Counted from the first letter of the stretch, positions 1 through 8,973 are shown. The stretch: DNA of 64,000 nt from Lachnospiraceae bacterium (GCA_017614155.1 JAGACK010000040.1:56717-120716); one strand, 5' to 3'. Notes: generated by a model not told the origin, from the sequence alone. Numbers and translations are program-made.

Positions 1-1
1 C

Positions 2-124
2 AGCCTTATGAAGCTGAGGTCAGGCTTTGGGATAGGTGGTCTGGTTACTTCTATCATAGGAACAGTCCTGTCTATAATTTTTGCGGTTGTTGAATTGTTC
101 GGCTTCCTGCAGTTCATGAAATGA
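2..124 (+). CDS. C-terminal end of an unidentified membrane protein (5' truncated)
   Basis: An open frame enters from the left edge and stops at TGA 122-124, leaving 40 residues. The visible part has a glycine-containing hydrophobic stretch (IGGLVTSIIGTVLSIIFAVV) ending in ELFGFLQFMK, which looks like a final transmembrane helix with a short tail. A terminator-like hairpin follows 20 bases later, which supports a real gene end. The family cannot be assigned from so short a piece. Confidence 0.5.
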   Translation, partial: SLMKLRSGFGIGGLVTSIIGTVLSIIFAVVELFGFLQFMK

Positions 125-144
125 GTTTTTGTTATGAATAAATG

Positions 145-190
145 CCCGCGGTTTCTGATGGAGTTTATCTGAAATCGCGGGACTGTTTTT
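145..190 (+). terminator. Rho-independent terminator
   Basis: CCCGCGGTTTC and GAAATCGCGGG form an 11-bp stem with one mismatch (145-155 with 171-181), followed by a T-run at 186-190. It ends transcription of the truncated upstream membrane gene. Confidence 0.7.
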
Positions 191-219
191 ATAACAGGCA
201 GACATATCATTAAAGTACA

Positions 220-1014
220 ATGATCAAAAAAATACGGAATTTTGACCTGAAAAGCATTGTCGATTCCGGACAGTGTTTCAGAATGAAGATGACGGATGAA
301 GATCATGCCGTCAATATCGCGATGGGAAAGGTGCTCGAGATAAGACATATCGGATCGGACACCTTTGAGTTTGACTGCTCCGAAGAAGAGTTCAATGATA
401 TCTGGTCTTCTTATTATGATCTTGAAACGGATTATGACAGTTTTATAAGATCGATCAAAGAGGAGGACACCTTTCTTAAAAATGCGGCTTCTGCAAGCAG
501 CGGCATCAGGATACTGCGCCAGGATCCGTTTGAGATGCTCATCTCTTTTATTATCTCACAGCGAAAGAGCATACCGGCCATTCGTTCCAGCGTGGAAAAG
601 CTTTGCAGGCTGTGCGGAAATGAGATAAGGGACGGGATTTATTCTTTTCCGGAGCCGAAGTCGCTGTCCCAGCTTTCTGATGTCGATCTGGCTTCCTGTT
701 CCCTGGGATACAGGGCAGGTTATGTCAGGGAGGCGGCTTTAAGCGTGTACAGGGGAGACCTGAACATGGAAAAGCTGGCCACGCTTTCGGATGAGGATCT
801 TTTTGAGGCGCTCGTTTCCGTCAGAGGAGTAGGAAAGAAGGTGGCAAACTGCGTTATGCTTTTCGGATTTCACAGGATAAATGCGTTTCCGGTGGATGTC
901 TGGATGCAGAGGGTGGCGGACGAGCATTACGGCGGAAGGTTCCCGGTTGAAAGCTATGAAGGCTATGCCGGGGTGATGCAGCAGTATATGTTTTTTTACA
1001 GGAGAGGCCGATGA
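220..1014 (+). CDS. ogg: 8-oxoguanine DNA glycosylase (OGG1/HhH-GPD family)
   Basis: Base-excision repair enzyme of the HhH-GPD superfamily, 264 aa. The N-terminus has the OGG1-type motif FDLKSIVDSGQCFR (residues 8-21). The helix-hairpin-helix reads VRGVGKKVANC (201-211), in which K207 aligns with the catalytic lysine of OGG1 (K249 in the human enzyme). PVDVWMQR supplies the conserved aspartate D226. A lysine in the hairpin implies a bifunctional glycosylase/AP-lyase rather than a monofunctional AlkA. No clear Shine-Dalgarno precedes the ATG, but the start fits the conserved N-terminal motif. The stop overlaps the ATG of pgeF (ATGA), so the two are translationally coupled. The C-terminus lacks the cysteine cluster of Nth-type enzymes. 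Confidence 0.88.
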   Translation: MIKKIRNFDLKSIVDSGQCFRMKMTDEDHAVNIAMGKVLEIRHIGSDTFEFDCSEEEFNDIWSSYYDLETDYDSFIRSIKEEDTFLKNAASASSGIRILRQDPFEMLISFIISQRKSIPAIRSSVEKLCRLCGNEIRDGIYSFPEPKSLSQLSDVDLASCSLGYRAGYVREAALSVYRGDLNMEKLATLSDEDLFEALVSVRGVGKKVANCVMLFGFHRINAFPVDVWMQRVADEHYGGRFPVESYEGYAGVMQQYMFFYRRGR

Positions 1015-1874
1015 CTGTAAAATATCTGGCAGGAAGAGGAAGGAGCACCGACCTTGTAGAAAGGCCCGGGAAAGCGCCCTATATTTCGATCCGCCCGTTT
1101 GCGGACATGGAGAATATCGTTGCTGCCTTTTCGGTAAGGCAGGGCGGTGTCAGCGGGGGTATCTATGAGAGCATGAATCTGGCTTTCGGCCGCGGTGACG
1201 ATCCCGAAAATGTGAAAAGAAATTACGCGATCTTTGGAGAGTCGATCGGTGTTGCGCCTGAGAATATGGTCTATGCGCACCAGACACATACCTCGAATGT
1301 GATGAAGGTCACAAAGGAGCATTGTGGTATGGGCATAATAAAAGAGAGGACTTTTTCGGATGTTGATGCCCTGATCACCAATGAGCCCGGAGTCTGTCTT
1401 GTCACGGGTCATGCGGACTGCCTGCCGATTTATCTTGTCGACCGGCGCAATAATGCCATAGGACTGGCCCACGCAGGCTGGCGCGGGACAGCAAAGGATA
1501 TTGCCGGAAATATGATCAGGATGATGGCTGACCGGTTCGGGACGGATCCAAAGGATCTGACAGGCTTTATAGGCCCCGGTATCTGCAGGGACCATTATGA
1601 AGTAGGAGAGGATGTTGAAAAGGAGTTCGAGCACAGATACGGGCCGGTGAAGCGTTCTCATATTCTGAAGAAAATACAGTCTGACGGTACAGAGCCAAAG
1701 TATCTGCTGAACCTTCACATGGCAAATTATTATAATATGAACCTGGCCGGGATGGCCATGGAAGATATCTACATGAGCGATGTCTGTACCTTCTGCAATC
1801 CGGACCTTTTCTTTTCGCACAGATATACTAAAGGGCAGCGCGGGGGGATGTGCGCATTTCTCATGATCAGGTAA
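1011..1874 (+). CDS. pgeF: Peptidoglycan editing factor / multicopper polyphenol oxidase domain protein (PgeF, YfiH/YlmD family)
   Basis: 287 aa. The family hallmarks are SVRQGGVS near residue 41, AHQTHTSNV with H90/H93, TGHADCLP with C137, and LAHAGWRGT with H154. The His-Cys-His set corresponds to the family's metal/active site. Members remove wrongly incorporated L-Ser from peptidoglycan precursors or show purine-nucleoside phosphorolysis or laccase-like activity in vitro. The N-terminal 30 residues are weakly conserved, so a later start is possible, but the ATGA overlap with the glycosylase favours 1011. A hairpin after the stop separates it from the convergent pyridoxal kinase. Confidence 0.88.
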   Translation: MTVKYLAGRGRSTDLVERPGKAPYISIRPFADMENIVAAFSVRQGGVSGGIYESMNLAFGRGDDPENVKRNYAIFGESIGVAPENMVYAHQTHTSNVMKVTKEHCGMGIIKERTFSDVDALITNEPGVCLVTGHADCLPIYLVDRRNNAIGLAHAGWRGTAKDIAGNMIRMMADRFGTDPKDLTGFIGPGICRDHYEVGEDVEKEFEHRYGPVKRSHILKKIQSDGTEPKYLLNLHMANYYNMNLAGMAMEDIYMSDVCTFCNPDLFFSHRYTKGQRGGMCAFLMIR

Positions 1875-1904
1875 GCCGGGGGCGTATCTCCGGCTTGTAC
1901 TTTG
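1873..1904 (+). terminator. Terminator between convergent genes
   Basis: AAGCCGG (1873-1879) pairs with CCGGCTT (1890-1896). A short T-rich stretch follows. It lies directly after pgeF and before the end of the convergent kinase gene. Confidence 0.5.
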
Positions 1905-1934
1905 GTTTACATAAAATAGGAAGCTTGCGCCTGC

Positions 1935-2765
1935 TCAGGGGAGCATATTCGGTATCTCCTTGAGGGCGGGTTCGAAGTTTACGCCATACCAGCGTCTGTC
2001 GGGATCATGGACGGTATAGCGTATGCAAAGACTTGTGAAATCCACTGCGTTTTTGACAGCTCTGTCAAGATCGGCGCCCCTGACCATGGAACCTGTGACA
2101 ACAGACGAGAAAATGTCTCCGGTGCCGTGGAAATTCTGCAGGAAGCGTTCGTTATAATGAAAATAGCACTCGTTTTTTTCTGAATCAAAGCCTGCTGCGC
2201 CGAGCTCGTTGGTTCCGGCGCTGATGCCGGTGATGATGACCTTCGGACATCCCAGGCTGCTTAAACCCTTAAGCGTTTGTATTATACGGTCCCTTGTAAA
2301 GGAAGAAGGATCATATTCCTCGTCCAGGAGGAGACAGCTCTCGGTAAGATTTGGAATGATAACATCTGCTTTTTTGACAAGCTTTTTCATGCTCTGCGCA
2401 AAGCCGTCAGGAAAACCTGTATAGAGGGAACCGTTATCTGCCATGGCAGGATCGACTACTGTCAGAGATTCGCTTCCGAAGTCGTCAAAGAACTCTGATA
2501 CGAGATCGATCTGGTGCTCAGACCCCATATATCCGGTATAAATAGCATCAAAACACTCGTTATCATTCTTCCATTCCGCGGCGATCTGCGGTATCTCTTC
2601 AGTGAGATCCCTGAAATAGAAATGATCGAAGGCTGTATGCTGAGAAAGGACGGCTGTTGGAATAACAGCCGTTTCTACTTCGAAAGCCGATATGATGGGA
2701 AGAGCCACCGTAAGCGAGCATCTTCCGATGCAGGAAATATCCTGGATGGTCAGTACTCTTTTCAT
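1935..2765 (-). CDS. pdxY: Pyridoxamine/pyridoxal kinase (PdxY-like)
   Basis: Ribokinase-superfamily B6-vitamer kinase of 276 aa, which phosphorylates pyridoxal or pyridoxamine in the PLP salvage pathway. The N-terminus VLTIQDISCIGRCSL is the standard start of this family. VVDPAMADNG (about 103-112) and NLTE (139-142) are the nucleotide and Mg site motifs. GTGD at 214-217 carries the catalytic aspartate D217. It lies 39 bp downstream of the L,D-transpeptidase on the same strand and is probably cotranscribed, though the functional link is unclear. No convincing Shine-Dalgarno precedes the ATG, but the start matches family alignment. Confidence 0.9.
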   Translation of the reverse strand: MKRVLTIQDISCIGRCSLTVALPIISAFEVETAVIPTAVLSQHTAFDHFYFRDLTEEIPQIAAEWKNDNECFDAIYTGYMGSEHQIDLVSEFFDDFGSESLTVVDPAMADNGSLYTGFPDGFAQSMKKLVKKADVIIPNLTESCLLLDEEYDPSSFTRDRIIQTLKGLSSLGCPKVIITGISAGTNELGAAGFDSEKNECYFHYNERFLQNFHGTGDIFSSVVTGSMVRGADLDRAVKNAVDFTSLCIRYTVHDPDRRWYGVNFEPALKEIPNMLP

Positions 2766-2804
2766 GATCAGGTTTATTGCGGAACCGCGGTTGAAAGCCG
2801 GTTA

Positions 2805-3635
2805 TCAGTAGTGCACGATCACCGGTGTGCCGATATTGACCGAAGCATACAATGCTTCGGCAGTAGCACGGGGCATGTTCACGCATCCGTGCGATCCGTT
2901 TGTCTTGTAGATGTTTCCACCGAAGGCGCCTCTCCAGCTTGCGTCGTGAAGTCCGTAGCCGCCGTAAAAGGGCATCCAGTATTTCACGAAAGCCGAATAG
3001 CCCGGACCCTTGAGGGTCCTGTTGGTTGCCTTGCTGTATATTGAATAGGTTCCCACGGGCGTTCCGTGGTTTTTGGAGGTGTTCCCTGTGACGATTTCGG
3101 AGATCAGGGCTGCTGAGCCGTTTACGAAGTATACCAGCTGCTGGTTTGTCAGGTTCACATCGACATAGGTTCCGCCTCCGATCGAAGGATCTGCCGTGAC
3201 AGCAGGAGCTGCGGGCGCATCAGGCACGACAGCGGTCTTGCTGACAGTCATGGCAGGGATATGGGACGGATCAAAGGTCCCGGCTGTGATCGCCCTGACC
3301 AGATAATTGACCTCGGCCTGCCGGTTCATTGCGGTCACGCCGGGGACTTCATAAAGAGAAGCGAGTGAATTGACAAAATTTGTTACGGCCACGCGGTCGG
3401 CCGAAAAATTGCCTGCTGCATTGACTGCAAAGGAGCCGTCGGGGTTTTTTGCCAAAAGAGTGGTCATGGCATTCTGGTCGAGGTTGAACAGCTGATTCTT
3501 TCCGGCCGGTATCGTATAACCGCTGAAATTATATGTTACGGCAGCCACAGGCTGTGCAAAGACATCGGCCGGTCTTATTATCATGCCAAACAAAATGAAC
3601 GCGGCTGCCGCCGATATCCGTAAAAACCTCTTCAT
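2805..3635 (-). CDS. Secreted L,D-transpeptidase (YkuD domain)
   Basis: 276 aa cell-wall enzyme. The signal peptide is MKRFLRISAAAAFILFGMII, with processing likely near residue 27 (VFAQP). A middle segment of about 110 residues precedes the YkuD domain, which starts near IGGGTYVDVNLTNQQLVYF. The catalytic motif is SHGCVNM at 248-254 (C251), with a second conserved histidine in GYGLHDASWR. Such enzymes make 3-3 peptidoglycan crosslinks or attach proteins to the wall. GGAGG lies 9 bases before the ATG. It heads a likely two-gene unit with the pyridoxal kinase. Confidence 0.9.
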   Translation of the reverse strand: MKRFLRISAAAAFILFGMIIRPADVFAQPVAAVTYNFSGYTIPAGKNQLFNLDQNAMTTLLAKNPDGSFAVNAAGNFSADRVAVTNFVNSLASLYEVPGVTAMNRQAEVNYLVRAITAGTFDPSHIPAMTVSKTAVVPDAPAAPAVTADPSIGGGTYVDVNLTNQQLVYFVNGSAALISEIVTGNTSKNHGTPVGTYSIYSKATNRTLKGPGYSAFVKYWMPFYGGYGLHDASWRGAFGGNIYKTNGSHGCVNMPRATAEALYASVNIGTPVIVHY

Positions 3636-3724
3636 AACTGTAAACCTCCAAAAAACAGATCATGGTAACAATGAAACATTATAGTTAAGAGGCCTTAAAA
3701 AAGCAAGGCGGCGTAAGCATCTCA

Positions 3725-3754
3725 TTGACGCAGATCGTGACTCTGTGCTAAAAT
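3725..3754 (+). promoter_or_regulatory. Probable sigma-A promoter of the suf operon
   Basis: TTGACG (3725-3730), an 18-base spacer and TAAAAT (3749-3754) lie 37 bases before the sufC start. No obvious repressor palindrome overlaps it. Confidence 0.55.
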
Positions 3755-3790
3755 CTTGCGGTAAACTCAGGATACAAAGGGAGAGAAAAA

Positions 3791-4528
3791 ATGGCTTTGC
3801 TTGAGATAAAAAATCTGTGTGTGAGCGTGGATGACAATGCGATCCTTGATAATATAAACCTGAACATCGGCAGGGGCGAGACGCATGTTCTCATGGGGCC
3901 TAACGGCGCCGGAAAATCCACGCTTGGCAATGCGCTCATGGGAAATCCCGCATATAAGATAACTTCAGGAAATATATATTTCAATGGCCTCGATATCAAA
4001 GAGGAGAGCGCCGACAAGAGGGCAAAGGCGGGCATGTTCATGTCCTTCCAGAATCCGCTTGAGGTTCCGGGGATCAACCTTTCTTCCTTTATCAGAAATG
4101 CGATCGCAGTGCAGACCGGACAAAAGATCAGATTCTCACAGTTTCGGCAGGACCTGGCAAAGAATATGGAACTGCTGAACTTTGATCCGTCATATAAGGA
4201 CAGGGATCTGAATGTAGGGTTTTCGGGCGGAGAAAAGAAAAAGGCGGAGATACTCCAGCTGCTGATGCTGAAACCAAAGTTCGCGATTCTTGACGAGACC
4301 GATTCGGGACTCGATGTTGATGCGGTAAGGACCGTGTCTGAGGGGATCAGGGAGTATCAGAAATACGAGGACGGAGCGCTCCTTATTATAACTCATTCTA
4401 CCAGGATACTGGAATCGCTTCATGTTGACAGGACCCATATCCTCGTTAAGGGAAGGATCGCCGAAAGCGGCGACGGATCACTGGTTGAAAAGATCAACGA
4501 AAACGGATTTGAGAAATATCTGGACTGA
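3791..4528 (+). CDS. sufC: Fe-S cluster assembly ATPase SufC
   Basis: 245-aa ABC-type ATPase of the SufBCD scaffold. Walker A GPNGAGKST lies near residues 36-44, the ABC signature is GFSGGEKKKAE, and Walker B/D-loop is FAILDETDSGLDVDA, the typical SufC form. GGGAGAG lies upstream of the ATG. It is the first gene of sufCBDSU; the gene order differs from the sufCDSUB order of Bacillus. In the cytoplasm SufC drives conformational change of SufB-SufD for cluster assembly. Confidence 0.97.
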   Translation: MALLEIKNLCVSVDDNAILDNINLNIGRGETHVLMGPNGAGKSTLGNALMGNPAYKITSGNIYFNGLDIKEESADKRAKAGMFMSFQNPLEVPGINLSSFIRNAIAVQTGQKIRFSQFRQDLAKNMELLNFDPSYKDRDLNVGFSGGEKKKAEILQLLMLKPKFAILDETDSGLDVDAVRTVSEGIREYQKYEDGALLIITHSTRILESLHVDRTHILVKGRIAESGDGSLVEKINENGFEKYLD

Positions 4529-4556
4529 CGAAAGGTCAGGACCGGGAGCAGCATAA

Positions 4557-5966
4557 ATGGAAAAAGAAAGAACCGAAGTCAATGACATAGACAGGAGCAT
4601 ATATGATTTCAAAGACTCCGAAGAGGACTTCTACAGGGTAAAGGAAGGCCTTACTCCGGCAATAGTGGATCAGATTTCAAAGGAAAAGCATGATCCCGAA
4701 TGGATGAGACAGTTCCGACAGAAGAGCCTTGAGATCTACGAAAAGCTCCGGGTTCCCGACTGGGGACCTGATATCAGCGGACTCAACATGGATGACATAG
4801 TTACCTATGTGCGCCCGAACACAAAGATGAGCGCAAAGTGGGAAGAAGTACCGGAGGATATCAGGAATACTTTTGAAAGGCTGGGAATACCCCAGGCTGA
4901 AAGAGAGAGCCTGGCGGGAGTGGGAGCCCAGTACGACAGCGAACTTGTATACCACAATGTCAAGGATGAAGTAAGCAAAACCGGTGTTGTTTATACCGAT
5001 ATGGAAAGCGCCCTGACCGGGGAATATGAGCAGATGGTGAAAGACCACTTCATGAAGCTCGTCCCGCCTTCAGATCACAAATTCGCGGCGCTGCACGGAG
5101 CCGTCTGGTCAGGGGGATCCTTTGTTTATGTGCCGCCGGGAGTGAAGCTTGACATACCGCTGCAGTCTTATTTCAGGCTTAATGCTGCGGGGGCGGGGCA
5201 GTTTGAGCATACGCTGATCATAGTATCGGAGGGCGCGGACCTTCACTTCATCGAGGGCTGCTCTGCGCCGAAATACAATGTCGCCAATCTTCATGCGGGC
5301 TGCGTGGAACTGTATGTCGGAAAAAATGCGCGCCTGCGCTATTCGACCATAGAGAACTGGTCAAAGAATATGTACAATCTGAACACCAAGCGCGCCATAT
5401 GTGAGGAGGGGGCCTCTATAGAGTGGGTATCGGGATCCTTTGGATCTCATGTGTCCTATCTTTATCCTTCGAGCATCCTCAAAGGAGACGATTCTCATGC
5501 CGAATTTACCGGCATCACCTTTGCAGGCAGGGGACAGAATCTTGACACGGGCGCCAAGATGTTCCACATGGGAAAGAATACATCTTCTTTTATTAATACA
5601 AAATCAATATCAAAGGATGGCGGCATCAGCACCTACAGAAGTTCCGTGACGGTCATGCCCGGCGCCGAGAACGCAAAAGCTTCCGTATCATGCGCATCAC
5701 TGATGCTTGATGATATCTCAAGATCCGACACTATACCGGCCATGGATATCAGAACGGACAAAGCGGATATCGGGCATGAGGCAAAGATAGGCAGGATCAG
5801 CGATGATGCGGTCTTTTATCTGATGAGCAGGGGGATCAGCGAGGAGGAAGCAAAAGCGATGATAGTCTCGGGCTTTGCAGATCCTGTTTCAAAAGAACTG
5901 CCGCTTGAATACGCCGTTGAGATGAACAATCTCATCAGGCTGGAAATGAAAGGAGCCATCGGCTGA
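4557..5966 (+). CDS. sufB: Fe-S cluster scaffold SufB
   Basis: 469 aa, normal length for SufB. The core beta-helix contains the family signatures HKFAALHGAVWSGGSFVYVPPGV, ENWSKNMYNLNTKRA and GHEAKIGRISDDAVFYLMSRGISEEEA. It receives sulfur from SufS-SufU and builds the cluster with SufC and SufD. It starts 28 bp after sufC behind GGGAGCA, and its stop overlaps the sufD start by 1 base (TGATGG). Sequence evidence is unambiguous. Confidence 0.97.
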   Translation: MEKERTEVNDIDRSIYDFKDSEEDFYRVKEGLTPAIVDQISKEKHDPEWMRQFRQKSLEIYEKLRVPDWGPDISGLNMDDIVTYVRPNTKMSAKWEEVPEDIRNTFERLGIPQAERESLAGVGAQYDSELVYHNVKDEVSKTGVVYTDMESALTGEYEQMVKDHFMKLVPPSDHKFAALHGAVWSGGSFVYVPPGVKLDIPLQSYFRLNAAGAGQFEHTLIIVSEGADLHFIEGCSAPKYNVANLHAGCVELYVGKNARLRYSTIENWSKNMYNLNTKRAICEEGASIEWVSGSFGSHVSYLYPSSILKGDDSHAEFTGITFAGRGQNLDTGAKMFHMGKNTSSFINTKSISKDGGISTYRSSVTVMPGAENAKASVSCASLMLDDISRSDTIPAMDIRTDKADIGHEAKIGRISDDAVFYLMSRGISEEEAKAMIVSGFADPVSKELPLEYAVEMNNLIRLEMKGAIG

Positions 5967-7084
5967 TGGAAAAGAAGGATCTGAAGGTTAACATAAATCC
6001 GATGCCGACGCTCACGTGGAATTTTCTGAAGCTGAACGGAGCTGATGTTAATGAGACCATAGATTTCAACGGCAGGGGAAAGAGCACCCTACACAACATC
6101 CCGTCAAAGGTTGTAGTCAGCAGCGGCTCGTGTGAAGAATGCGGTGAATGCGACACGGCATTCTATGAGGATATCCACAGGATGGACACCGGGCTCGGAA
6201 AAGAGGCAGACGGTTTTTTTGAGGAAAACTGTGACGGGATACTTCATGTGCGGTCAAAGAAGAACGCGCGGATAACGGAGCCTCTGTGCATCAGCTACAG
6301 CTTTGAAGACAGGGATTCAAACGCTGTCAGACAGGAGATCATAGCGGAGGAGGGCAGCACGCTTACCGTGATCATGGATCAGACCTCGGGCAGGAAGGAT
6401 TCGGGATTTTTTGCGGTGCAGACAAAACTCAAAGCCTGTCGGAATGCTGAGATCCGTTTTGTCGGGATATCCCTTTTGGGAGACGGCTTCCTTCATCTTG
6501 ACGGGATTGCGGCTCTTGCTGAAGAAGGCGCAAGGATTGAGCTGATACAGATGGAACTGGGAAGCGCAAAAAGCTATGTCGGGGTCAATGTCGATCTTGC
6601 AGGCAGGGGGAGCAGTTTTGACGGGAATGCAGCCTTCCTGCGCCTGAACGACCAGATGCTTGACATGAATTATTATATAGGACACCGCGGGAAGAGATCG
6701 GAGAGCAGCCTGAATGTCAAAGGCGCGCTGCGGGATCGAGCGGTCAAGAATTTCAGGGGCATCATAGACCTGAAGCATGGGGCAAAGGGGGCAAAGGGCA
6801 ACGAACAGGAGGAAACCCTGCTCCTGTCGGAGGGTGTCCATAATAAGACCCTGCCGGTCATCCTCTGTGATGAAGATGATGTGGAGGGAAGTCACGGAGC
6901 CACCATCGGCCGCCTTTCGCGCGAGATGCTTTTTTACATGCAGAGCAGGGGATTTTCCGAGCATGAGGCGGAAGTCCTCATGGCAAAGGGACAGCTGAAC
7001 TTTGTCAGGGATCTCATAGGGGATGAAAAGAGCATAGGCAGGATCCAGCATTATACAGAGGAGGTATTCGGGGATGACAGATAA
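5966..7084 (+). CDS. sufD: Fe-S cluster assembly protein SufD
   Basis: 372-aa SufB paralogue that forms the SufBC2D complex. The C-terminal signature is SHGATIGRLSREMLFYMQSRGFSEHEAE, and the beta-helix core includes FRGIIDLKHGAKGAKGNEQEETLLLS. The conserved histidine of SufD proteins is in SHGATIG. An unusual CEECGEC patch occurs near residues 54-60 of the variable N-terminal region. The gene overlaps sufB by 1 base and sufS by 11, indicating tight translational coupling. Confidence 0.94.
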   Translation: MEKKDLKVNINPMPTLTWNFLKLNGADVNETIDFNGRGKSTLHNIPSKVVVSSGSCEECGECDTAFYEDIHRMDTGLGKEADGFFEENCDGILHVRSKKNARITEPLCISYSFEDRDSNAVRQEIIAEEGSTLTVIMDQTSGRKDSGFFAVQTKLKACRNAEIRFVGISLLGDGFLHLDGIAALAEEGARIELIQMELGSAKSYVGVNVDLAGRGSSFDGNAAFLRLNDQMLDMNYYIGHRGKRSESSLNVKGALRDRAVKNFRGIIDLKHGAKGAKGNEQEETLLLSEGVHNKTLPVILCDEDDVEGSHGATIGRLSREMLFYMQSRGFSEHEAEVLMAKGQLNFVRDLIGDEKSIGRIQHYTEEVFGDDR

Positions 7085-8291
7085 TAAATACAGGACGGAT
7101 TTTCCCATATTTGAAAACCATCCCTGCGTTTACCTTGACAGCGCGGCGACTGCACAGAGGCCGGCGTGCGTCATTGAAGCGGAAAAAGAATTCTATGAAA
7201 AAATGAATGCCAACCCGTTAAGGGGGCTTTACGATCTTTCAGTGAAGGCAACGGATGCCTATGAAAGAGCGAGGCAGGAAGTAGCGTCCTTTATAGGCGC
7301 AGGCAGTCCTGAGGAGATAATATTTACGAGGAATACGACCGAGTCATTGAATCTGGTGGCGTACAGCTACGCAATGAATTTCCTCAAACCGGGCGACGAA
7401 ATAGTTACAACCGTTATGGAACATCATTCCAACATGCTTCCATGGCGGGCTGCAGCAGAAAAGACAGGAGCGAAGCTTCTTTATCTCGAACCCGATGAGG
7501 AGGGGAATTTCACGGATGACGAGATAATGACAAAGATAAATGACAGGACGGGGCTTGTTGCCATAGGACATGTCTCAAATGTGCTCGGCTGTGAGAACCC
7601 TGTAAGAAAGATAGCAGACAGGGCACACAGGTACGGCGCTGTGGTTGTTGTTGACGGTGCGCAGTCCGCCCCTCACATGAAGGTTGACATAAATGATCTT
7701 GGCGCGGATTTCTTCGCATTTTCAGGCCACAAGCTCATGGGCCCTATGGGAATAGGAGCGCTTTACGGAAAGAAAGATCTTCTTGAAAAGATGCCGCCCT
7801 TCCTTTCAGGCGGAGAGATGATCGAATCTGTTTCGCTGAAAGGAGTCACATATGCGGATATCCCGCACAAATTTGAGGCGGGTACCGTAAATGCGGCCGG
7901 CGCGGTCGCCATGGCTGCTGCGATAAAGTATATACAGAATATAGGATTTGACGAGATCAGGAGCATCGAGGACAGGCTGTGCGAAAAGCTTTTTGAAGGG
8001 CTGTCAAGGTCATCGCACATCCATATCCAGGGCTCAAAGGATCCGAAGAAGCACAATGGCATAGTTTCTTTTATTATGGATGATGTCCATCCGCACGATA
8101 TAGCAAGCATACTCGATGCGGACGGCATATATATCCGGGCGGGACATCACTGCGCCCAGCCGCTCATGGAATACCTGAAGGTTCAGTCAACTGCCAGGGC
8201 AAGTGTTTATCTGTACAATGATGAGCGGGATATAGCGGAATTTACGGAAAAGATCCTGAATGTTAGGAGGTGGCTCGGACTTGAGTCTTGA
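7074..8291 (+). CDS. sufS: Cysteine desulfurase SufS (class II)
   Basis: 405-aa PLP enzyme that converts cysteine to alanine and a persulfide. Visible active-site parts are EHHSN (116-120), DGAQS with D194, the Schiff-base lysine K220 in SGHKLMG, and the persulfide cysteine C360 in RAGHHCAQPL. The C-x-P arrangement and length are those of SufS rather than NifS/IscS. GGAGG precedes the ATG, which lies inside the end of sufD. The persulfide is handed to SufU, encoded next. Confidence 0.97.
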   Translation: MTDNKYRTDFPIFENHPCVYLDSAATAQRPACVIEAEKEFYEKMNANPLRGLYDLSVKATDAYERARQEVASFIGAGSPEEIIFTRNTTESLNLVAYSYAMNFLKPGDEIVTTVMEHHSNMLPWRAAAEKTGAKLLYLEPDEEGNFTDDEIMTKINDRTGLVAIGHVSNVLGCENPVRKIADRAHRYGAVVVVDGAQSAPHMKVDINDLGADFFAFSGHKLMGPMGIGALYGKKDLLEKMPPFLSGGEMIESVSLKGVTYADIPHKFEAGTVNAAGAVAMAAAIKYIQNIGFDEIRSIEDRLCEKLFEGLSRSSHIHIQGSKDPKKHNGIVSFIMDDVHPHDIASILDADGIYIRAGHHCAQPLMEYLKVQSTARASVYLYNDERDIAEFTEKILNVRRWLGLES

Positions 8292-8703
8292 ATCTGTATA
8301 CGGACAGGTCCTGAATGAACACAATCTTCATCCCTTCCACAAGGGTGAGACGGAAGGCGCCACGATGATGCTTGAGGGAAAGAATCCCTCCTGCGGGGAC
8401 GATATCTTTCTTTCACTGAAGGTGGGAGAGGACGGCACGATAGAAGACGGCAGCTTCCAGGGCAGCGGATGCGCCATATCCCAGGCATCGGTTGACATAA
8501 TGCTAGACCTAGTCATCGGGGAGAAAAAAGAGAGAGCTCTTGAGCTCTGCAGTGAATTTATGAACATGATACAGGGAAAGGCTACGCCTGAAGAGATCGA
8601 AGACCTGGACGAGGCCGGAGCCCTGAAGGATATATCTCACATGCCCGCCAGGGTCAAATGTGCTGTCCTCGGCTGGCACACGATGGAAGAGATGTTGAAA
8701 TGA
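8281..8703 (+). CDS. sufU: Zinc-dependent sulfurtransferase SufU
   Basis: Accepts persulfide sulfur from SufS and passes it to SufB. The zinc ligands are visible as SCGDD (C38, D40), GSGCAIS (C64) and RVKCAVLGW (C127), counted from the proposed start. I chose TTG 8281 because AGGAGG (8265-8270) is 10 bases upstream and SLESVYGQVLNEH matches the usual N-terminus. The in-frame ATG at 8260 would lie upstream of that ribosome site. Product about 140 aa. The start lies inside the end of sufS. No SufE or SufA-like gene is present. Confidence 0.93.
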   Translation: MSLESVYGQVLNEHNLHPFHKGETEGATMMLEGKNPSCGDDIFLSLKVGEDGTIEDGSFQGSGCAISQASVDIMLDLVIGEKKERALELCSEFMNMIQGKATPEEIEDLDEAGALKDISHMPARVKCAVLGWHTMEEMLK

Positions 8704-8728
8704 GCCAAAGGACGTATCCCTGACTTGG

Positions 8729-8740
8729 TTTTATGTAAAC
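8729..8740 (-). promoter_or_regulatory. GTTTACATAAAA motif copy
   Basis: One of three exact intergenic copies of this 12-mer (others at 1905-1916 and 24460-24471, both plus strand). It resembles the GTTGACATAA sites described in the findings. Function unknown. Confidence 0.4.
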
Positions 8741-8745
8741 TATAT

Positions 8746-8939
8746 CTGGGAATCAGTAACATATTTTGTTCACGGCTCGGACAGTTCTAAGCTCATCCGT
8801 CGTCTTATAAACAAAATTTCGCTCTGCACCGTTCCGCGCCTGAAAAGCGGCGCGGCCTTTGCACCCGCGAAATTTATAAGACTCGGATTCGCTAAGAACT
8901 GCCGGCTGGGTGTTCACAAAACATGTTACTGATTCCCAG
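8746..8939. repeat. 194-nt near-complete palindromic element (MITE-like or structured RNA)
   Basis: The outer 17 bp are perfect inverted copies: CTGGGAATCAGTAACAT at 8746-8762 and its complement at 8923-8939. Inner segments keep pairing: a CAGTTCT block near 8800 with AGAACTG near 8897, TCTTATAAA with TTTATAAGA, and a central CCGCGCC/GGCGCGG hairpin. No target-site duplication, T-run or open reading frame is apparent. It follows sufU directly, so it could also end or stabilise that transcript. A short palindrome TCACAGTCTGTGA (8940-8952) abuts it. Confidence 0.75.
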
Positions 8940-8973
8940 TCACAGTCTGTGACCGGATACTAATCAATGATGA

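Noticed and set aside
996-1820. 274-codon minus-strand frame opposite pgeF
   Set aside because: It mirrors a well-conserved plus-strand gene and has no ribosome site or recognisable domain.
6317-7108. 263-codon minus-strand frame opposite sufD
   Set aside because: Antisense shadow of sufD; no family features.
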